A stretch of DNA of 31,631 bases from a virus, in the IMG/VR virus record IMGVR_UViG_3300009155_000159, positions 1 to 31,631 of that record. One strand, 5' to 3'. Under the pieces are notes generated by a model, which was not told the DNA's origin, ran no database searches, and saw nothing but the letters and a program-made list of their open reading frames with translations. Numbering within the stretch: the stretch's first letter is position 1; each line of letters starts with the position of its first letter. Below are positions 14,054 to 23,135 of the stretch, piece by piece. Both the position numbers and the translations under genes were made by a program.

Positions 14054-14367
14054 TGCAAAACCCTGTTAAATTTAGAGATTCTGTAGTCCATGCCGATGGC
14101 GATGGCGGTATTGTTATTGAAACTAAACAAGACATTACAGACATTATTGAACAGAATAAAAAGGAATATAACTCCTTTGATGAACGTGCTAAATGGTCTG
14201 ATGAATTGTTTGGTAATAAGGTAGCGTCTATTCCTTTTACAGTAATTGATGAACTGAATAAACAGGGAATCATGCGTGGCTTTGATGTGCTTGATGAAAA
14301 GCGTTTTAAAGCATGGTTAAATGAGCGTGATAACAGAGTTTTTAGAACTCGGACAGGAGTTGTATGA
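14053..14367 (+). CDS. Conserved protein after the capsid gene, connector region
   Basis: 104 residues. It opens with beta-type FRDSVVHADGDGGIVIETKQ, has a helical middle (ITDIIEQNKKEYNSFDERAK) and ends in RDNRVFRTRTGVV, an Arg-rich tail I recall in proteins that follow DUF5309 capsids. It overlaps the next gene by 4 nt (ATGA). Probably a head-completion or capsid-associated protein; role not established. Confidence 0.65.
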   Translation: MQNPVKFRDSVVHADGDGGIVIETKQDITDIIEQNKKEYNSFDERAKWSDELFGNKVASIPFTVIDELNKQGIMRGFDVLDEKRFKAWLNERDNRVFRTRTGVV

Positions 14368-14984
14368 GTTTTGCTACCTACTCTGATTTACAGACTTCAA
14401 TAGCCAATTACTTGGCTCGTTCTGACTTAACTTCTCAGATACCAGATTTCATTACATTTGCTGAAAATCGTTTGCGTAGAGAACTGCGTATTCGTCAGAT
14501 GCTAAAGTCATCAACGACTTCAACAGTTTCAGCAGATTCAACAGTTCAAGTTCCTAGCGACTTTTTAGAGATTCGTGATTTTGTTGTAATGACAAATCCA
14601 ATAACTCCATTGAGTTACTCTAGCCCTTCTTCATTGTCTAATGACCCAAGAACTTCAGAAGTTGGAGTCCCAAGGTCTTACACAATTTTGGCTAGTGATT
14701 TCCAATTAGCACCAATTCCTGATGCTGCTTACACGTTGAAAATGCTTTATTACTCTGCGCCAGCATATTTGTCTAGCAGTAATACATCTAATGTGTTCTT
14801 AACTACAGCAGCAGATGCTTTGCTTTATGCTTCTTTAATTGAAGCAGAGCCATATCTAATGAATGATGCTCGTATCAATACATGGGGAACTATGTATGAC
14901 AGAGCAATTTCTTCTATCACCAAGTCTGATGAAAGCACTCAATACTCTGGTGTACCCCTGTCAATCAAATTAACTTCAAGGTGA
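14364..14984 (+). CDS. Head-tail adaptor protein
   Basis: 206 residues. The N-terminal helical motif SFATYSDLQTSIANYLAR, then FITFAENRLRRELRIRQML, followed by a beta-rich centre (TVQVPSDFLEIRDFVVM, ASDFQLAPIPDAAYTLKMLY) and a C-terminal helix with DALLYASLIEAEPYLMND, is typical of podovirus adaptor proteins of the P22 gp4 / T7 gp11 class. It should bind under the portal and connect the nozzle. Confidence 0.85.
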   Translation: MSFATYSDLQTSIANYLARSDLTSQIPDFITFAENRLRRELRIRQMLKSSTTSTVSADSTVQVPSDFLEIRDFVVMTNPITPLSYSSPSSLSNDPRTSEVGVPRSYTILASDFQLAPIPDAAYTLKMLYYSAPAYLSSSNTSNVFLTTAADALLYASLIEAEPYLMNDARINTWGTMYDRAISSITKSDESTQYSGVPLSIKLTSR

Positions 14985-14988
14985 AATC

Positions 14989-15375
14989 ATGGCTGAAATG
15001 TCTAACTACTTAGAAAATGCTCTTATCAATGTTACGTTGAGAGCAACTACTTATACAGCACCAACAACTGTCTACTTAGCACTTTACACAACTGACCCAA
15101 CTGATGCTGATACTGGAACAGAGTGTTCTGGTACATCGTATGCTCGTCAGTCTGTAACTTTTGGTGCGCCTAGTAATGGTGTATCTACCAATTCAGCAGC
15201 TATTGAGTTTCCTCAAGCTGGTGGCGCATGGGGAACAATTACACACATTGGAATCCGTGATGCTTTGACAGTAGGAAACTTGCTGTATCACACACCACTA
15301 GATGCTTCTAAGACGATTGCAACTGGTGACGTATTCCGTGTAGCTTCTGGTTCATTGAGCGTTACTTTAGCGTAA
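14989..15375 (+). CDS. Phage tail-fibre-like structural protein
   Basis: 128 residues. Pattern SNYLENALINVTLRATTYTA, then TTVYLALYTTDPTDADTGTE and a beta-rich second half (FPQAGGAWGTITHIGIRDAL, GDVFRVASGSLSVTLA). This is the widespread small virion protein seen as phage tail fibre-like or head fibre protein. SD is weak but the start is 4 nt after the previous stop. It is structural by family and by neighbours. Confidence 0.8.
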   Translation: MAEMSNYLENALINVTLRATTYTAPTTVYLALYTTDPTDADTGTECSGTSYARQSVTFGAPSNGVSTNSAAIEFPQAGGAWGTITHIGIRDALTVGNLLYHTPLDASKTIATGDVFRVASGSLSVTLA

Positions 15376-15376
15376 G

Positions 15377-16207
15377 ATGGCTGATTTACTGCCTCCGTGG
15401 ACGATTGATTCGCTAGACAATTTAAAGTCTAGCATTGATGACTTAACACTCACACTTGATAGTTCACTTTATACAACATCTGTAACCCTATGGGATGCCT
15501 ATGGGTCTGTAACTGCGTCTGCAGATGTTACAGCAAGTGGCTCTAGGGTTCAGTTTGGTGTTGGAGTAGTAAATTGTTCAGCAGACGTTACGGCAAGTGC
15601 AATAACAGTTCAATATGCAAGCGCAAGTGTTACAGCAACTGCTAGTACAGTTTGTGATGGTAATAGAGTCCAGTTTGCATCTGGTGCAATTGATGGAACT
15701 TCTACAGTAACTGCTAATGCAACTAAAGTTCAGTTAGCAACTGGAAGTGTTACTGCTAATGCTGATGTAACTGCAATAGGAACTCGTGTTCAGTTTGCTA
15801 GTGGTGCAATTACTGGAAATGCAGATGTTACGGCTCTTGGTGGAATTGTAGCAAATGCTGCTGGTTCAATAACTGCTAATGCTACTGTTACTGCTGATGG
15901 AATTAGAGTTCAACAAGCTATTGCTCTAATTGATTGTAATGCAGACGTAACTGCTAATGGTGGTTTAGTTGTTGGCGCAGTTGCCAACATTGAAGCTAAT
16001 GCTGATGTTTTTGCTAGTGCTTCTGCAATTTATGCAGGTTTAGCATCTGTATCAGGTCTAGCTACAATAACTGCTAAAGGCGTTATCCTTGGTGATAACT
16101 GGACACCAGTTTCAGTAGATGCAAATACATGGACTCCAGTTTCAGCTAATGACAATATATGGACTGAACAGTCTCAAGGAAGTAATACATGGCTACGACA
16201 AGGATAA
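15377..16207 (+). CDS. Beta-solenoid repeat protein, candidate tail appendage
   Basis: 276 residues. The N-terminus (residues 11-32) has SLDNLKSSIDDLTLTLDSSL. Residues 40-239 are ten tandem repeats of about 20 residues with the pattern A-x-G-x-I/V-x-x-x-A-D-V-T-A-x-G-x-R-V-Q-F, which should form a parallel beta-solenoid. The C-terminus is a different repeat: four units of about 10 residues each starting at Trp (WTPVS, WTPVS, WTEQS, WLRQG). It overlaps the nozzle-like gene by 19 nt. Probably an elongated virion appendage. Function unknown. Confidence 0.65.
   Translation: MADLLPPWTIDSLDNLKSSIDDLTLTLDSSLYTTSVTLWDAYGSVTASADVTASGSRVQFGVGVVNCSADVTASAITVQYASASVTATASTVCDGNRVQFASGAIDGTSTVTANATKVQLATGSVTANADVTAIGTRVQFASGAITGNADVTALGGIVANAAGSITANATVTADGIRVQQAIALIDCNADVTANGGLVVGAVANIEANADVFASASAIYAGLASVSGLATITAKGVILGDNWTPVSVDANTWTPVSANDNIWTEQSQGSNTWLRQG
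15494..16090 (+). repeat. Ten tandem 60-bp coding repeats
   Basis: The DNA repeats with a period of about 60 bp, with recurring GTTCAGTTTGC-like and GCAGATGTTAC-like blocks. It encodes the 20-residue beta-solenoid rungs described under the gene. The copies are diverged, so they are old repeats. Confidence 0.8.
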
Positions 16208-17628
16208 CATTTGGCGAATGGATGCCTGACCAATCAGGTATTTCTGGTGCATTAACAGATGCTAAGAATGTAGTATCCCAAGCAATTGGATATGGCCCAT
16301 TTCCTACGCCAGTATCTTTTTCAAGTGCAGCAGCAGAGAATTTAACTTCTTTGTATGCAGCTAAAGCACCAAGTGGAAGCACAGTTTTTTTTACTGCTGG
16401 TTTATCTAAGATTTATACAGTTGGTGGTTCTGGAACACTTACACAAATTAACACAGGATTAACAACTGGCTCAAGTGATAGAGTAAGATTTACTCAGTTT
16501 GGTAAGAGCGTAATTATTACTAATAACGCAGATAAACTAAAATCTTATGTTTTAGGAACTTCTAGCACATTTGCAGAGATAGCTGCTACTGCACCTATTG
16601 CTAAATACATTACAGTTGTTCGTGATTTTGTCGTTGTTGCTAATACTTATGAATCATCTGTACAACAGCAGTATCGTGTTCGTTGGTCTGCTATCAATGA
16701 TGAAACAGATTGGGTTGAAAATGTAAATACTCAGTCTGACTATCAAGATATTCCTGATGGTGGACAGATTATAGGAATTCGTGGTGGTGAATTTGGTTTA
16801 ATTTTATTAGAGCGTTCTATTCATAGAATGACTTATGTTGGTACACCTTTTATATTCCAGTTTGACAATATCTCTAGGAATAAAGGATGTATGGTAGCTG
16901 GCTCTATTGCTCAGTATCAAGGCATTACATTCTTCTTGTCAGACGATGGTTTTTATATGTGTGACGGACAGCAAGTAATTGCTATTGGTGCAGAAAAAGT
17001 AGATAGATTCTTTTTGACAGATGCAAACGAGACAGAATATTCAACAATGTCTACGGCAATTGATCCAGTTCGAAAACTTGTAATCTGGAACTATAAATCT
17101 GTTGATGCAACTCGTAAGTTAATGATTTACAACTTTGCAACTAAAAAATGGACTTATGGGGATGCTAATACTGATTACTTGGGTGAAGCATCATCTGGTG
17201 CTGTGACTCTTGAGGAATTAGATTCTATCTCTGGGTCTATTGATGCTTTAACTACAAGTTTAGACTCTTTGCTATATGTTGGTGGTAAGTATTTCTTAGG
17301 TGGAACTTACGGAACTAGAGTTTATTCGTTTACTGGTTCTAACCTAACTGGGAATATCTCAACTGGAGATATAGATGTTGGTGCTAACTCAGTTGTAACA
17401 CTAGCTAGACCAATTGTTGATAATGGCTCTGGTTCAATATCTGTTGCATCTAGGAAACTGTTAAATGAGTCAGTAACTTATGGAACATCTACTGCTGCTG
17501 ACTCAGAAAATAGGGTTTCTTTGCGTTCTGCTGGAAGATACCATAGATTAAATCTAGTCCCTACTGGCTCTAATTGGAAAACTGCTGTAGCAGTAGACGT
17601 AGATATTACGCCTCAAGGGATTCGGTAA
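16189..17628 (+). CDS. Tail hub/nozzle-like protein (P22 gp10-like position)
   Basis: 479 residues, beta-rich throughout with propeller-like blades: VFFTAGLSKIYTVGGSGTLT, YITVVRDFVVVANTYES, GIRGGEFGLILLERSIHRMT, FFLSDDGFYMCDGQQVIAIG, LVIWNYKSV. This matches the packaged-DNA stabilisation or nozzle proteins that follow adaptors in podoviruses. Residues 342-363 hold LDSISGSIDALTTSLDSLLY, shared with the N-terminus of the previous protein. SD AAGGA is 9 nt upstream of ATG. Confidence 0.8.
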   Translation: MATTRITFGEWMPDQSGISGALTDAKNVVSQAIGYGPFPTPVSFSSAAAENLTSLYAAKAPSGSTVFFTAGLSKIYTVGGSGTLTQINTGLTTGSSDRVRFTQFGKSVIITNNADKLKSYVLGTSSTFAEIAATAPIAKYITVVRDFVVVANTYESSVQQQYRVRWSAINDETDWVENVNTQSDYQDIPDGGQIIGIRGGEFGLILLERSIHRMTYVGTPFIFQFDNISRNKGCMVAGSIAQYQGITFFLSDDGFYMCDGQQVIAIGAEKVDRFFLTDANETEYSTMSTAIDPVRKLVIWNYKSVDATRKLMIYNFATKKWTYGDANTDYLGEASSGAVTLEELDSISGSIDALTTSLDSLLYVGGKYFLGGTYGTRVYSFTGSNLTGNISTGDIDVGANSVVTLARPIVDNGSGSISVASRKLLNESVTYGTSTAADSENRVSLRSAGRYHRLNLVPTGSNWKTAVAVDVDITPQGIR

Positions 17629-17936
17629 TGTTTAAAAGTTTACCTGCATTTGGTGGTGACCAGAGGGCTGTTGCTGATGTTGTTAGAAACATCATGGACG
17701 GAAAGACCAATAACACAGGTTCAGTTACTTTGGCTACTGGTGGTGCTACAACTACCACTTTGACAGACAGAAGGATTGGCCCAGATAGCGTTATTGTCTT
17801 TGTACCTGCTTCTGCTTTGGCTAATGCTGATTCCTCAAGAATTTATGCTAGTTCGCAGGGTCAGGGAACAGCTACTGTAAATCATGCGGCTAATATATCT
17901 GCAAATAAGACGTATAGATATGCAGTTATTGGTTAA
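17628..17936 (+). CDS. Small beta-rich structural protein
   Basis: 102 residues. ATG 17628 overlaps the nozzle-like stop (TAATG) and has AAGGGA upstream; the longer open frame from 17574 is inside the previous gene. Sequence: FKSLPAFGGDQRAVADVVRN, then a short linker and RRIGPDSVIVFVPASALANA, ending in NKTYRYAVIG. A helix plus a small beta domain ending in a TYRYAVIG strand is common in small virion proteins. Likely attaches to the nozzle; unproven. Confidence 0.65.
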   Translation: MFKSLPAFGGDQRAVADVVRNIMDGKTNNTGSVTLATGGATTTTLTDRRIGPDSVIVFVPASALANADSSRIYASSQGQGTATVNHAANISANKTYRYAVIG

Positions 17937-17957
17937 TTTTAATAATTTATGTATAAT
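17929..17957 (+). promoter_or_regulatory. Strong promoter for the ejection/tail operon
   Basis: TTGGTT (17929-17934), a 17-nt spacer and TATAAT (17952-17957), a full consensus -10. It overlaps the end of the previous gene. The SD TAGGAGT precedes ATG 18007. Confidence 0.7.
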
Positions 17958-17987
17958 GGATTCCGTGGATGACCCATCTTGGAATCC
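17958..17987 (+). promoter_or_regulatory. Leader hairpin at the transcript start
   Basis: GGATTCC (17958-17964) pairs with GGAATCC (17981-17987), a perfect 7-bp stem. The loop contains a second small pairing GATG/CATC. It begins at the base after the -10 and has no T run, like the hairpin at 5654-5674. Confidence 0.55.
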
Positions 17988-18006
17988 GAAACTCTAGGAG
18001 TAAAAG

Positions 18007-18900
18007 ATGGCTACCACTTCGTCAATTGACCCAACAATTCAACCATATTTAAATTATGGTTTAACTGAAGCGCAGAGGCTTTACCAAGCTGGTGGCCCTC
18101 AGTATTATGGTGGCCCTACGTTTGTAAGCCCATCGACTACAACTCAAACTGGTTTACAGGCTTTAGAGGCTCGTGCTTCTCAAGGTAATCCTTTGTTGCA
18201 GTCTGCTCAGAATCAACTGCAAAGTACAGTTTCTGGCAATTACTTGAGTGGCAATCCATTCTTTCAAGGTGCTTTCAAACCTGCTGCCCAAGCTGCTGAG
18301 ACTCAGTTTAAAACAACTTTAGGTGACATTGGCTCTAAAGCAAGTCTAGCAGGTCGTTATGGTTCTGGTGCTATGGGTGCATTACAAGATCGTGCTGTTG
18401 GTGCGTTTGGTCAACAATTGGCTAATACTGCTGGCACTTTGGCTTATCAGAACTATGCTGATGAAAGAGCAAGACAGCAAGCCGCTACGATGGCTGCACC
18501 TGCAATGTCTAATGCTGATTACCAAGACATTCAGAATTTGTTGCAAGCTGGTCAGATGCGTGAAGGCTACACAGGCCAACAACAGCAAGCAGATTTGACT
18601 AAGTTCAATTTCTTGCAAAACCAACCACAACAGAACTTACAAAATTATTTGTCATTAGTTTATGGAAGCCCATTAGGTCGTGTTGGACAAACAACTGGTG
18701 CTTCTGAGCCATCTACATTGCAAAACATTTTAGGTGCTGCTGCTACTGCTGGTGGTTTATACAAAAATCTAGGTGGTCAACAAGGCATTAGTAACTTATG
18801 GAATAGTGCTTCTAATTGGTTGAGTGGTGGCTCAACACCTGCATCAATGGGGACTATTGACACAAATCAATATTCTCTTGGTTCTAACTGGTGGGATTAA
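18007..18900 (+). CDS. Ejection/internal virion protein 1
   Basis: 297 residues. Starts IDPTIQPYLNYGLTEAQRLY, Gly/Gln-rich, with AGRYGSGAMGALQDRAVG and a helical Gln-rich centre, then ILGAAATAGGLYKNLGG, an amphipathic Gly-rich segment, and a Trp-containing end (SNWLSGGS, NWWD). This composition and place (first of three) resembles the P22 gp7/gp20/gp16 set or T7-type internal proteins that are ejected into the host. Homology is not claimed. Confidence 0.65.
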   Translation: MATTSSIDPTIQPYLNYGLTEAQRLYQAGGPQYYGGPTFVSPSTTTQTGLQALEARASQGNPLLQSAQNQLQSTVSGNYLSGNPFFQGAFKPAAQAAETQFKTTLGDIGSKASLAGRYGSGAMGALQDRAVGAFGQQLANTAGTLAYQNYADERARQQAATMAAPAMSNADYQDIQNLLQAGQMREGYTGQQQQADLTKFNFLQNQPQQNLQNYLSLVYGSPLGRVGQTTGASEPSTLQNILGAAATAGGLYKNLGGQQGISNLWNSASNWLSGGSTPASMGTIDTNQYSLGSNWWD

Positions 18901-18903
18901 ATC

Positions 18904-20157
18904 ATGGCTGGACTATTAGATATTTTTGGTACTAGTGGTGCAGACACAATGGGTCTGCTAGGTATGTCACAAGCTGACATTGCTCGTAATCGTGATGATG
19001 CACAAGCCCAAGCACTCTACGCATTAGCTGGCAGACTATTCCAAGGAGGGAATACTGGTCAGTCTATTGCTCAAGGTTTGCAAGCTGGTCAGCAAGCCTA
19101 TAAAGGCGGTATGCAAGGTGCTTTGCAAGAGCAATTACAAAATGCTCAACTTCAAGAGATGATTCGTAAGCGTCAACAAGAGCAACAAGCATTGATGCGT
19201 CAGCAAGGTATTGAGAGCGAAATTGCAAAAGCATATCGTCCACAAACTTTTGCTGAGACACCATTGACAAACTTGATGGGTCAAGAGATTGCAGGGCCAA
19301 ACCAACCACAAGCTGCTGGATTGGGATTGCAAGATTTAGCCCCTAAACTAATGACAACACCAGAAGGACGTAAATCTCTTTCTGAATTGATTGCTGCTCA
19401 AAAAGCAATGAGTGGTGAAACTACTACATTGGCAGAAGGCGCAAGTCTTATCCGTGTTAATCCTATTACTGGGAAAGTTGAGAATGTTGCTCAAGGCGCA
19501 CCAAAGCGTGAGCCAGTACCTAGTGCAATTGCTGAATACAAATTTGCACAAGACCAAGGTTATAAAGGTTCTTTCCAAGACTTTGAGTTAGCTAAACGTG
19601 CTGCTGGCGCACCTAAAGTTGCAGTAGATTTAAAAGACCCAACAGCAGTAGCAAAAGCACAATCTGATGTTATTAAAGATTGGCGTGGCGTTGTTAAAGA
19701 TGTTGGCGCAATGGAAGTTGCTGATAGATATAAGGCTGCTAAAGCTGCTGTAGAAGAGGCAAATGCTGGTAATAAAACTGCTGATGGCGCATTGATTTAT
19801 GCCATTGGTAAGATTTATGATCCATCTGGTGCTGTTCAAGAAGGCGACAAGAAAACAATTCTTGGTAATCGTTCTATTCCTCAGTCAATTCAAGCCTATG
19901 CTCAACGAGCATTAAATGGTCAAGAACTGTTGCCACAAGAACGTGCAGGATTACTTGCTGTTGCGGGTAAATTAGTTGAATCTAAGGCTCGTAATCTTGA
20001 GGCTCAAAAAGCACCTTATACAAGCATTTCTCAGCAATTAGGTGGTAATGGTTCATTGTTATTAAATCCTCTTGCAGATGCGTTAACTGCGCCAGTACAA
20101 GCAATGCCATCTATGGCTGATATTGCTGCTGAAATTGCTCGTAGAAAGAAACCATAA
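18904..20157 (+). CDS. Ejection/internal virion protein 2
   Basis: 417 residues. Begins MAGLLDIFGTSGADTMGLLG with ALAGRLFQGGNTGQSIAQGL, then a Gln-rich coiled coil (GALQEQLQNAQLQEMIRKRQ) and a helical C-terminal half (KSDV-type IKDWRGVVKDVGAMEVADRY, YAQRALNGQELLPQERAGLL). The MxGLLDxFG start and Gln-rich helix are typical of phage ejection proteins. It begins 4 nt after the previous stop and its end overlaps the next start by one base (TAATGG). Confidence 0.65.
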   Translation: MAGLLDIFGTSGADTMGLLGMSQADIARNRDDAQAQALYALAGRLFQGGNTGQSIAQGLQAGQQAYKGGMQGALQEQLQNAQLQEMIRKRQQEQQALMRQQGIESEIAKAYRPQTFAETPLTNLMGQEIAGPNQPQAAGLGLQDLAPKLMTTPEGRKSLSELIAAQKAMSGETTTLAEGASLIRVNPITGKVENVAQGAPKREPVPSAIAEYKFAQDQGYKGSFQDFELAKRAAGAPKVAVDLKDPTAVAKAQSDVIKDWRGVVKDVGAMEVADRYKAAKAAVEEANAGNKTADGALIYAIGKIYDPSGAVQEGDKKTILGNRSIPQSIQAYAQRALNGQELLPQERAGLLAVAGKLVESKARNLEAQKAPYTSISQQLGGNGSLLLNPLADALTAPVQAMPSMADIAAEIARRKKP

Positions 20158-22097
20158 TGGACTTAACCAAACTATCAGATGATGACTTGATGGCATTGCA
20201 GTCAGGCGACTTGTCTAAAGTCTCTGATGCAGGTTTGGCTGTTCTTGGTGGAATAAAGGTAGCAGAAACACCAGCATCCGCTAAAAAGCTAACAAGAGAA
20301 GAAGCTATTAAGGAAATTACTAGCTATCCTCGTCCAGAGCAAATGCAAATTGGTAGTGCTAAAGACCTTGGAAGACAAATAGGTCTAACAGGTAGAGCAG
20401 CATTAACTGGTGCTTTGTCATTACCTACAATTGGTGCTGATGCGCTTACAGGATTGATTAACATCTTAGCAGGTAGGCAAGTAATGCAACCTACTAGCCA
20501 AGCATTGCAAAACCTAATGACGCAAGCTGGTGTTCCTACTGCACAGACTCCACAAGAAAGAATTGTTCAAGACGTAACAAGTGCAGGATTTGGTGTAGCT
20601 GCCCCTGCTTCTTTGGGTAAATATTTACCCGCATCAGCACAAGAATTCTTTACTAAGAGTTTAGGAACACAAGGTGCTGCGGCTACAGGTGGTGCATTAG
20701 CATCAGGTGTTGCTCGTGAGAGTGATGTTGGCCCACTTGGTCAAGCATTAGGTGCATTAGCAGGTGCTACAACAGCAGGTGGTGCAGTTGGTTCTGCCCC
20801 TGTTCTTGCTCGTACAACTAGAGAGATTGTGCGCCCATTTACTGAGGCAGGACGTGAAGTTATTACAGGCAATGTATTGCGTAACTTGGCATCTGATGCT
20901 GAACAAGCAATAAAGTCTGCTTCAACTTATGTTCCTAAGATTGGTGGATATACACCTACTACGGCACAAGCGACTCGTGATATTGGATTGATTAACGCTG
21001 AGACTGCAATCAAAGGTTTAGATGTAACTGGCGGGCGTTTTGCCACTAGAGCATTAGAAACAAACCAAGCACAAATGGCTATTTTGAATCGTCTTGCTAA
21101 AGATGATGATGCACTAACAGCGGCTATAAAAAAACGTGATGAAGTATCTGACCCCATAAGAGAAAAAGCATTTGCTAACTCTACTGTTACACCAGAGACA
21201 TTTCAATCTGGCATTGTTTTAACAGTTAACAAAACCATTGACGATATTCTTGCTTCACCAGTTGGTAAGCGTCAAACTGTTATCTCTGTAATGAAAGACG
21301 CAAAAGACGATATTGCTCGTGCTACAACACCTGCTGAACTTTATGAAATTCGTAAAGATTTAAGGATTGCTGCACAAGGTTTGTTGGACAAGTCTGATAG
21401 AGGTGGGCCAACTGCGGGTGCTTACAAGGCGGCAAAAGAGCCACTTAGTCAAGTTATTCGTGCAGTAGATGATGCTATTGAAGCGGGTGCTACTGGCTAC
21501 AAAGATTACTTGAGTAAGTACGCTGCTTCTAGTCGTGGGATTGAGCGTCTTGAAGCTACCCAAGAGTTTAAAGGTAAGGTTCTTTCAACTACACCAGACC
21601 CATCAAGAATCAACGATTATTTAATCTCACAACCTAAGTTTTTAAATGCTATTCGTGCTGCTGAGAAAGAAACTAATCTTTCTACTACGCAACTTGCGGT
21701 GTTAAAGCGTGTAGCTGAAGACTTAGATAGTGGTGTTTTGGCTCGTGCTACCAAGCCAATGGGTTCAGATACATTTAAAAACATGAGTACCGCTAATGTA
21801 ATTGGTGGAATGATTGGTAAGCAAATGTTTGGCGATGTTCCTCTTGCTCTGCAAAAGGCATCTGCACCAATGAACTGGCTTTATAACGGCACAGATGACG
21901 CTATCCGTGAATTATTAGTTAACGCAATGCTTGACCCTAAGTTGGCTGCTACATTGATGAAGAAGGCTTCTGTAATGACAGTAGAGCCATTAAGCAAAGA
22001 GTTACAACGTAAAGCACTTCAGTTAGGATATGGGTCTACATTTGGTTTAACTGAAAAGCCTTACCGAGTTGATTTAACTGGCATGGCTAACCCCTAA
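20157..22097 (+). CDS. Ejection/internal virion protein 3
   Basis: 646 residues. The N-terminus is a helical motif LTKLSDDDLMALQSGDLSKV with SDAGLAVLGG, then a Gly/Ala-rich hydrophobic stretch (residues about 80-220: LTGRAALTGALSLPTIGADA, GALASGV, LAGATTAGGAVGSA) that could insert in membranes. The long helical rest has DAKDDIARATTPAELYEIRK and VIRAVDDAIEAGA. The layout fits large ejected proteins that help DNA cross the envelope. No lytic transglycosylase motif seen. Confidence 0.65.
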   Translation: MDLTKLSDDDLMALQSGDLSKVSDAGLAVLGGIKVAETPASAKKLTREEAIKEITSYPRPEQMQIGSAKDLGRQIGLTGRAALTGALSLPTIGADALTGLINILAGRQVMQPTSQALQNLMTQAGVPTAQTPQERIVQDVTSAGFGVAAPASLGKYLPASAQEFFTKSLGTQGAAATGGALASGVARESDVGPLGQALGALAGATTAGGAVGSAPVLARTTREIVRPFTEAGREVITGNVLRNLASDAEQAIKSASTYVPKIGGYTPTTAQATRDIGLINAETAIKGLDVTGGRFATRALETNQAQMAILNRLAKDDDALTAAIKKRDEVSDPIREKAFANSTVTPETFQSGIVLTVNKTIDDILASPVGKRQTVISVMKDAKDDIARATTPAELYEIRKDLRIAAQGLLDKSDRGGPTAGAYKAAKEPLSQVIRAVDDAIEAGATGYKDYLSKYAASSRGIERLEATQEFKGKVLSTTPDPSRINDYLISQPKFLNAIRAAEKETNLSTTQLAVLKRVAEDLDSGVLARATKPMGSDTFKNMSTANVIGGMIGKQMFGDVPLALQKASAPMNWLYNGTDDAIRELLVNAMLDPKLAATLMKKASVMTVEPLSKELQRKALQLGYGSTFGLTEKPYRVDLTGMANP

Positions 22098-22106
22098 GAG
22101 GACATT

Positions 22107-23126
22107 ATGGCAAAGACAAAAATTAGCGAGTGGAGTTCGACTCCAGCAAGTAATACAGACATAGATAGTATAAATATTGCAGAGGGCTGTGCGCCATCTG
22201 GAATTAACGATGCTATCCGTGAGTTAATGTCACAGGTTAAAGACTTATACTCTGGAACTACTGGTGACACAATTTCTGTTGCTGGTGGTGGTACTGGAGT
22301 AGGTACTTTGACAGGTATTGTCAAGGGTAATGGGACTTCAGCATTTACTGCTGTAACTGCACCTAGTGGGGCAATTGTTGGTACTACTGATACACAGACG
22401 CTAACCAATAAGACTCTGACTTTCCCTGCAATTGACAATCCTCAACTTGGTTATACAACAACTGCTACAGCAGCAGGGACTACAACTCTTACAGTAACTA
22501 GCAATCACCAACAGCTTTTTACTGGAACAACAACTCAAACGATTGTTTTACCTGTAACTAGCACATTGGCTTTAGGTGTAAGTTATTCAATTGAGAATAA
22601 CTCAACTGGATTACTAACTGTTCAATCTAGTGGTGCAAATACAATCACAACAATCCCTGCTGGTGTAACAACTCTCTTTACTTGTATTTTAACAAGTGGA
22701 ACAACTGCTGCATCATGGGACTATGACCAAGTTGGTTTTGGAACAATTACTGGTACAGGTGCTAATGTCTTAGGTACTTCACCAAGCATTACACTTCCAA
22801 CAGTTACTGATTACATTGAAACTCCGTATACCGCAAACTCAAGTACAGCCATTACGCTTGCTTTGACAAACGGAACTGTTCAGATCATTACGCTGACAGG
22901 AAATGCGACCATTACCATGCCAACGGCAACATCGGGTAAATCGTTTATTTTGTTGTTGAAGCAAGATGCAACGGGTTCACGCACAGTTACTTGGACAACA
23001 GTAAAGTGGCCTGCGGGTACTGCACCAACCATTACCAGTACAGCATCTAAGCAAGATATTTTTAGTTTCTTTGCTGATGGCACAAACTGGTATGGCGTGA
23101 CTGTATCTCAGAACTACACACCATAA
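22107..23126 (+). CDS. Tail fibre/appendage protein
   Basis: 339 residues. The N-terminus KISEWSSTPASNTDIDSINI, then EGCAPSGINDAIRELMSQVK, is the familiar virion-attachment domain of many podovirus fibres. It is followed by GGTGVGTLTGIVKGNG and LTNKTLTFPAIDNP, short fibre motifs, and Thr-rich beta repeats to the end (ITLPTVTDYIETPYTANSST, GSRTVTWTTVKWPAG). SD AGAGGA before ATG. Probably forms or anchors the receptor-binding fibre. Confidence 0.85.
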   Translation: MAKTKISEWSSTPASNTDIDSINIAEGCAPSGINDAIRELMSQVKDLYSGTTGDTISVAGGGTGVGTLTGIVKGNGTSAFTAVTAPSGAIVGTTDTQTLTNKTLTFPAIDNPQLGYTTTATAAGTTTLTVTSNHQQLFTGTTTQTIVLPVTSTLALGVSYSIENNSTGLLTVQSSGANTITTIPAGVTTLFTCILTSGTTAASWDYDQVGFGTITGTGANVLGTSPSITLPTVTDYIETPYTANSSTAITLALTNGTVQIITLTGNATITMPTATSGKSFILLLKQDATGSRTVTWTTVKWPAGTAPTITSTASKQDIFSFFADGTNWYGVTVSQNYTP

Positions 23127-23135
23127 GGACTAACA

